Source of the DNA: Timema cristinae
Taxonomy: Eukaryota; Arthropoda; Insecta; Phasmatodea; Timematidae
Reading direction: 5' to 3'
Assembly: GCA_039000515.1 (NCBI GenBank)
Contig: JBCFYV010000024.1
Span: 42,915,979-42,979,978, forward strand
DNA length: 64,000 nt
Numbering within the stretch: position 1 is the first letter of the stretch; every line of letters starts with the position of its first letter. The notes below the pieces were generated by a model that did no database searches, was not told where the DNA came from, and saw only the letters and a program-made list of their open reading frames with translations. The position numbers and the translations under genes were made by a program. This document shows positions 58,441-64,000 of this stretch, piece after piece.

Positions 58441-59519
58441 AATTAGTTTTTGTGTCATATGGTGGAATACCATCTTTTGCGTATAGTTTTTTAGGTAGTC
58501 ATTGACTGAAGACATTTCTGTAGGGAATTATGTAAACTATTTTTTTTACCTAGGCCCTTGATGCAGAGAGCAATTCATTAATATAATTAATTACTTAATC
58601 TAATTGGTAGGGACTAAAAGGATAGCTTGGAAGAAATTGATAAAGGGGGATATTTAAAACATATGTAGAAATTACTTTCAGTGTACCTAACTGGGATTCA
58701 AATCACGACCTACCATTAAAAACGAGCTTTTATCTTATTTTTCCAACTAAAAATAAGTATTTTTTTTCACGTTGAAGTGGTAGCGTGCACTAAGAGTTTC
58801 CGAGTAAAAGAGGTAGTTAGCTATACACATCTGATTTAAACTTTGAAGTTTAACGCCGAATACAGCTCTGCATTGTTAATTCACTTCGTAGTGTTAGAAA
58901 TTCTGTATTCATGAGGGTTGGATAGTGTTGGATATAGTACGCTCTACGCCTAAGTCGTCTCGTGTTCGCGTCAAACTCTACCCAACCGTTCAGTCGCTTT
59001 GCAATTATAATTTGAAGGGAAGTTGAAGGATTGTGTTGCAAGGGTTTTGTAAAACAGGGAAACAGGGGTGGATGGTTTGGGGGAGGGGGGTGGGGTTGCG
59101 TTCAACCCGCAAACCTGAGCTAGTTCAAAGGAGAGCTTTCTTATTTTGTTTTCTGTTGGTCCGGAAGTTGTCCTCTACTCCTGAGAAAATCATCAAATGG
59201 ACACGGTATTTGGAGGAAGATCTACGACTTGTATGGGTTTTAGACGATATGTAGCGAATAAATATTTTAAGATGAGAATAATAATAGGAGTCTACATCCT
59301 GAAAGTTGGTCCTGTTGGGTTTCCCATAATCCAGGCCAGCACGTGCACTCTGTCCTTAGAATCGTTAGTGTATGTCACCCACCCGCACCTCCTGGGAGAA
59401 AGCACATACTAAGGACGTCTTGAAAATGTGGTGGTTGTTTTTCATACTGAATTTCTACAAGTTAGTCTGTGTAAGAGAGAGAGAGAGCCTACACAAATTT
59501 TGTCGGAAAGATATATAAT

Positions 59520-59760
59520 CATACCTTTCTGGGATCTTTTACATACACAATCAATATGGGCTCGACGGGTTTATTTGCCCTTTGAAGGCGAGCTATACTA
59601 CTTAATTGCTTGGTAAAAATCCGTCGATCTCAGCTGGGATTGAACCCATAAACATCGGGTTATGGAGCGAGCACTTTACTCGATGACCCCCTAAGTGTCA
59701 AGATGTAGATATGCAGAATATTTTATAATAAACGGCCTCGATGGTTATGGCGTTTTGTCA
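59520..59760 (-). repeat. SINE type G, reversed, and following fragment
   Basis: CATACCTTTCTGGGATCTTT, TGGGATTGAACCCATAAACA (B-box), GCACTTTACTCGATGACC. At 59732 GGCCTCGATGGTTATGGCG begins another head. Confidence 0.6.
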
Positions 59761-60329
59761 AAGTTTTGCATACGACACTAAGTAAGAGTTTACCCCTGAA
59801 TCACAGATTTAGGTGTATACAAGAGAATGTATCCATGAGTCTTTACATCGTGAGAGTCCAAATAATCTCTCTCATTGGCTAGAGAATCAATCACCAGCAA
59901 ATAAATAATATCGATCTGCGTATTGAAATGAGACAACAACAGAAGTAAGGTAATCTGATTACAATTTCTAAACGTATCAAAATTTCTATTTATTTACCTT
60001 TTATGGAAATTCATGGAAAATTTCAGTAAATTAAGGCTATCGATAATACAGTTTTTGTTTAGTGAAAGTGTTGTTTTGAAATTTAAGGAAACTGTTTTCG
60101 TTCAATGAATTTTGGTTAAAATAGCAAACATTCTCACTAATTATCACAATATCACGTGATAAGAGATACGGACTGTGTGCCCAAGAAATGAATAATTTAA
60201 GGTCACTTAAGGGCACGAGGGACAGTAAGAATATTAAGTTAGGGAGTATTTAGACACGTGGCACTAACCCAATAAAAAGAGAAAAGTCAACAAAATGGAA
60301 GCAATATTTCAGTAATGTAAATTTGTGGG

Positions 60330-60545
60330 CCTCGATGGTCTTGAGATCTAGTGCTCACCTGAAGCAGGACCCGACGTTTGTGGGTTCAAACCCGGCCAAA
60401 GCCAACGGATATTTACTGAGCAATGAATATACGTAGCACAACTTTCTTAGGAAGGGAAGTAAACCGCCGGTTCTATGTCGATTGTGACATGTAAAATATC
60501 CCTGGAAGTTATGTGAAAATACCTTTCCCGGTGCACACATTATTA
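60330..60545 (+). repeat. SINE type G
   Basis: Head GGCCTCGATGGTCTTGAGAT, B-box GGTTCAAACCCGG, body TATGTCGATTGTGACATGTA + AAATATCCCTGG. Confidence 0.75.
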
Positions 60546-61013
60546 ACAATTTGGATTTTGGTGGTGAAATACATAATCCGTTTACAACTAAAGGTGGCAA
60601 GCAGTCTTACCTGATGAATTACACTATGGCCTTATATTATAAGTTACGCCTAGTGGAAACGTGCAAGGTAGACTTAATACTTTCCAGAGTAAACGGTATG
60701 TGCATTTGATACATTATTAAAAAAAGTTACACAAAGCTGTTATTAAGAATGTATTTTAAGATCCAGCATCTAAAACATACTGGAATTTAAGAAAACATGT
60801 CTTAAGAGTACTTGATATTTAAAAAATTAAAAATAAGGCATGTGGGGATAGGAGACGGGGGGGTGGGGGGGAGAAGTCTTTGTAGTTTGCCCTTCCCCTA
60901 CTAATTGTATATTAAATCAATATGCTAATTAGTGCGAGCGCGTCTCTCTACATTTAAACTATCAAGCTTGCACCGAAAGCCAAACTACCCCTCTGTATAA
61001 TATCATTTAGCCG

Positions 61014-61215
61014 CAAGAACCCGCCGCTTGGAGCGTCAGTGTGCTCGCAACATCAAAGCCTTTCTTCACCTCAGTGGCGTCACGCGTCTCAGGGATAACC
61101 GTAGAGACTCCCATCAAGACAACACGAACAAGTTTTTGAACCCTACCAAATGGGCTGTTGGCCAATATCTTGAACATGAAGTTATCAACTTATTAAAAAC
61201 AACAAGATTTTAACT
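61014..61215 (+). other. unclassified open frame, not called as gene
   Basis: A 61-codon frame (starting at CTG/TTG-type codons; QCARNIKAFLHLSGVTRLRD ... EHEVINLLKTTRF) in a slightly GC-richer patch. No known domain and no ATG; could be an exon or TE scrap. Confidence 0.2.
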
Positions 61216-61367
61216 CCTCTGGCAAGAAATGCACAGAGTACCATTTTATTGGTTGGGAAAGAGAGTAAAAATCATTAAAAAAAAAAAAACCAATCTCAAT
61301 ACACCCGACCAGGATTCAAAGCCATCAGGAGTACAGTCTATGGTGAGAGAGAATCTTAAGAGCTAGC

Positions 61368-61677
61368 TAAGTGATATTCAACCTTTATTTTTCGCGAGCT
61401 CCCAGATATAATCTTTCTTCAAACTTGTACTCAAGTTGTTGATGCATAATGAAAGCTATAGGCCTTATATTCTATAATTTACATCTAAAATAAATTACAT
61501 CCAAAATAAAATATGAAATAATAAGTTTTAAATTACACTATGTGCACATGTGTATGTATATAAATAATATTTATTTATTTATGTTTTTATAAAAGCCTTA
61601 TATATACTGTATATATTTATTTTAAACTTTACGTACATCCATAGCTGTCTTCGCGTACCCCTGGTTGAAGACCACTG
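61368..61677. mobile_element. hAT-like MITE
   Basis: Left AAGTGATATTCAACCTTTAT and right (reverse complement) CAGTGGTCTTCAACCAGGGG with a following TACGCG are the termini common in hAT-type elements. About 310 bp. Confidence 0.6.
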
Positions 61678-62143
61678 ACTTAGATTCGACCACAGAAGTT
61701 TAATCATATACTAGTTATCCAAATCAAGAAGTACGTATGCTTACTACCCAGGAGGACTAGGTACGTATGAATCTCTAAATGCAAGTACGTATGAGAATTA
61801 TTTTATAAAAATAGGAAGAACTTTTTTTTTAATTCGTATAGGAATATAACATAATGTTGACATTTTATAAGCCTTAGTTTCTATATGGTATAAACAACAC
61901 ATTGCTCTGTTTGGTAAAAATAGTATCATGCACCCGCATTAGCGTGAAGATGAGGTTGAGAAAACCGCAGTGATAAGACGCATGTGGTAAACCATCCCCC
62001 TAAGATCCGAGCCATGACTATTGTGAGCCTGTTGTCTTAGACAGCTTGATCACCGGTTTGCATAATTTATCACATCACTGTAAATACCCAATTTAATAAA
62101 AAAAAAGTCACATTGGTTAAACTAATATTTTTATTTCAGTGAT

Positions 62144-62352
62144 ACCCACTTAGGTGGCCGTATGACTGGCCTGCTGATGACGGGGAGGACTGGGTTCGAG
62201 TCCCGGTCGGGTGTATTGAGGGTATTTTTTCTGTTAAACTGTTTTACACGCAAATGTGGGTACAGTTCCTCTCAACTCAACCTTCCTCATCCCTAACATT
62301 CTAGTGTAAACAGTACATATGCGTACTATCCGAACGGGTAATGAGACGAGGT
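62144..62352 (+). repeat. SINE type C
   Basis: Head CCCACTTAGGTGGCCGTATG, B-box GGTTCGAGTCCCGGTCGGGT, middle TACACGCAAATGTGGG, tail TCCGAACGGGTAATGAGACG. An internal deletion shortens the anticodon region. Confidence 0.85.
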
Positions 62353-63015
62353 GAAAATATATATTTCAACGACGCCACGAGCACAAATATTTTATAACAC
62401 TAAGACTTGTCTTCCTTTCATCAAACTCTTTTGATGGTTATTTTTCCTTCTTTTTATTTTTAAGTGACATGAGTGTAAAACCATACCCCTCCTCTTCCTC
62501 CAAGTGCACCAGTCTAGCCCCATTAGACCGCAAGTTAAGGTGTGTGTGTGAGTGTTGTCAGTGCGGAACATAAGCTGAGGGGCTGTAATCTTGCAGGGAA
62601 GTTTTAAGAGAGAGGGTTGGTATAAGGGTAGGAACCACTCAAGTATTAGTACTCTACTCCACAGTACACCGGTAAAGTGGTCTAGTGATAAGACTGAGAA
62701 GGGTGGGTTGGAAGGTACTGAGAGAAAAGCAACTTACCCTCCTACCCACGGCTGTAATACCTCGCTCCACTAAATAAGGTACAGACTCGGTAGCAAGTGT
62801 TAAACCCCTCGCGGGAGGAAACGAGAGAGAATATATGGTGGCCTTGAGGGGGAAGGAAAGGATATGAAGTGAGAAGATTGTAATGCCACTAGATACTGGT
62901 TCAGTTAAGAGGTGATAACAGTCTAACAGTTGTCCGTCCTTTATAAAACAGTCCTTAGCCTCCCCATGCCAAACCCCTCCCCATAAAAAAAGTTTGTATT
63001 TAAACTTTGGTTAAT
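62353..63015. other. no gene seen
   Basis: Moderate GC, purine-rich at 62580-62900; a 60-codon frame at 62591-62773 shows no domain. Confidence 0.4.
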
Positions 63016-63017
63016 GG

Positions 63018-63260
63018 CAGCCCGACATGGTGGGCAGACAGTTTAGGGTGTCAACTTTGTCTGGTTTAGTTTACCAGTTATGCGGAGATTGGAGCTCGAT
63101 TCCCGGACGGGTATACTAAAGACTTTTTTTCTATAGTGACTTTTTACTCCCTTTTTACGTTAACGGGAGTACATTTCCCCTAAAATCACTTTCTCATCAC
63201 TATAAAATTAGTGAAAATATGCGAATATCCCGGACAAATAGTGAGGCATAAGTATTTAAG
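63018..63260 (+). repeat. SINE type C, diverged
   Basis: Head GCCCGACATGGTGGGCAGAC, B-box GAGCTCGATTCCCGGACGGG, end GACAAATAGTGAGGCATAAG. Confidence 0.65.
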
Positions 63261-63403
63261 AATAAAAGGCTAATTTCTACATAAAAATTCCTACGTTTAA
63301 CAAAAAAGTTATTGCTTCCCTGTGTCAGAGGGATTAAATTGATGGGTCACTGGTTCACCGGATTCTTACCGCTCTCGAATTAGTAGATATATTAGTAGTA
63401 GGT

Positions 63404-63788
63404 GTTAAGGTGGGAGTAGAGGGAAAGTGAGAAAAGTTGCAGTTCTTACAGTAAAATATTTGGTTGGTCAAAATAAATCAAATATTTCTCCAGCACAGAC
63501 AGAGTTTAATTTTACTCACATAATGATATCAATAGTTATTGAATATCTGTTAAGGGTGTCTGAAATTTAATGATAATCTTTTCTATTCATTTGAAAACGT
63601 TGCTCATTTAATGAAGCTGTGCTCATGACATGTATTCAACAACGGTTGATATCACAATGTGAAAAAAAAATTAAACTCTAGGTTGATACTGGAGCAATAT
63701 TTTATTTATTTTGTTCAAAAAAGTTTTGTTTTAAAAACTGCAGAAACACTTTACCTTAACTCGCATTCCCGACACCCCCATCTTAGGG
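63404..63788. mobile_element. fold-back element, complete reference copy
   Basis: Ends TTAAGGTGGGAGTAGAGGGA and CATTCCCGACACCCCCATCT + TAGGG; arms of about 110 bp; centre ACATAATGATATCAATAGTT ... CAACGGTTGATATCACAATG. 385 bp, no open frame. Confidence 0.85.
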
Positions 63789-64000
63789 TAGTTTACTGAT
63801 GACTTAAAAAAAATATTGAAATATGTAGTTAAAAAATGACTACTAAATTTATTTGGTTCAAAAGAGGTATCTGTAACTTTTTTTACAGCATAAATAATTA
63901 TACATATTATATTTTTTTAAAAACTTTTAATAGTAGATTCTGCTGAATTATTTTAACTAAATTTGATTAAAAAATACATCTATAAAGATTTTGTTCAAAA

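Overview
This is a eukaryotic, AT-rich, intron-containing and very repeat-dense window, almost certainly from an insect. Two kinds of evidence point there. The only gene I can reconstruct is an invertebrate amnionless (AMN) homologue. The dominant tRNA-derived SINEs, when translated, read like peptide fragments (for example '[20 protein letters not shown]') that I remember from automated protein sets of Timema stick insects. The Timema assignment is recollection, not a search, so I treat it as likely but unproven. There are no bacterial-type operons, CRISPR arrays or rRNA genes.

The gene lies on the minus strand between 38155 (ATG) and 26806 (stop). Eight coding exons can be placed by splice sites, frame and family motifs: 38116-38155, 34570-34841, 33931-34220, 32189-32435, 31198-31416, 30186-30348, 27566-27773 and 26806-26931. 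Together they encode about 521 residues: a signal peptide, the amnionless extracellular region with a cysteine-rich VWC-like module, one transmembrane helix, and a cytoplasmic tail with one FxNPxF endocytic motif next to a run of seven Glu. All junctions agree in phase except exon 2 to exon 3, where one nucleotide (or a small exon) is missing. AMN is the membrane anchor and trafficking partner of cubilin in endocytic protein uptake; in insects this happens in nephrocytes.

The rest is non-coding repeats. Eight minisatellite arrays with 28-48 bp units occupy about 6.9 kb: 3.8-5.4 kb (45 bp), 15.0-16.3 kb (37 bp), 29.4-30.1 kb (30 bp), 31.6-32.1 kb (38 bp), 33.3-33.9 kb (47 bp), 39.5-40.1 kb (48 bp), 43.2-43.9 kb (28 bp) and 44.6-45.6 kb (about 40 bp). 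Three of them sit inside AMN introns. The 47-bp array is built from the exon 3/intron 3 boundary, so it carries a row of splice-donor copies. Dozens of SINE copies from at least seven tRNA-headed types are scattered throughout, several with target-site duplications and some nested. There are also a probable Helitron (267-762), Tc1/mariner-like, Harbinger-like and hAT-like non-autonomous elements, a family of about 330-400 bp fold-back elements (six copies plus a fragment), and several decayed LINE reverse-transcriptase tails.

Layout: 1-26.7 kb repeats only; 26.7-38.2 kb the AMN gene; 38.2-64 kb repeats again, with one C-rich, CRE/E-box-containing stretch at 56.55-56.88 kb that could be regulatory. 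I found no other protein-coding gene I can defend. Most open frames in the window are accidental frames through repeats.
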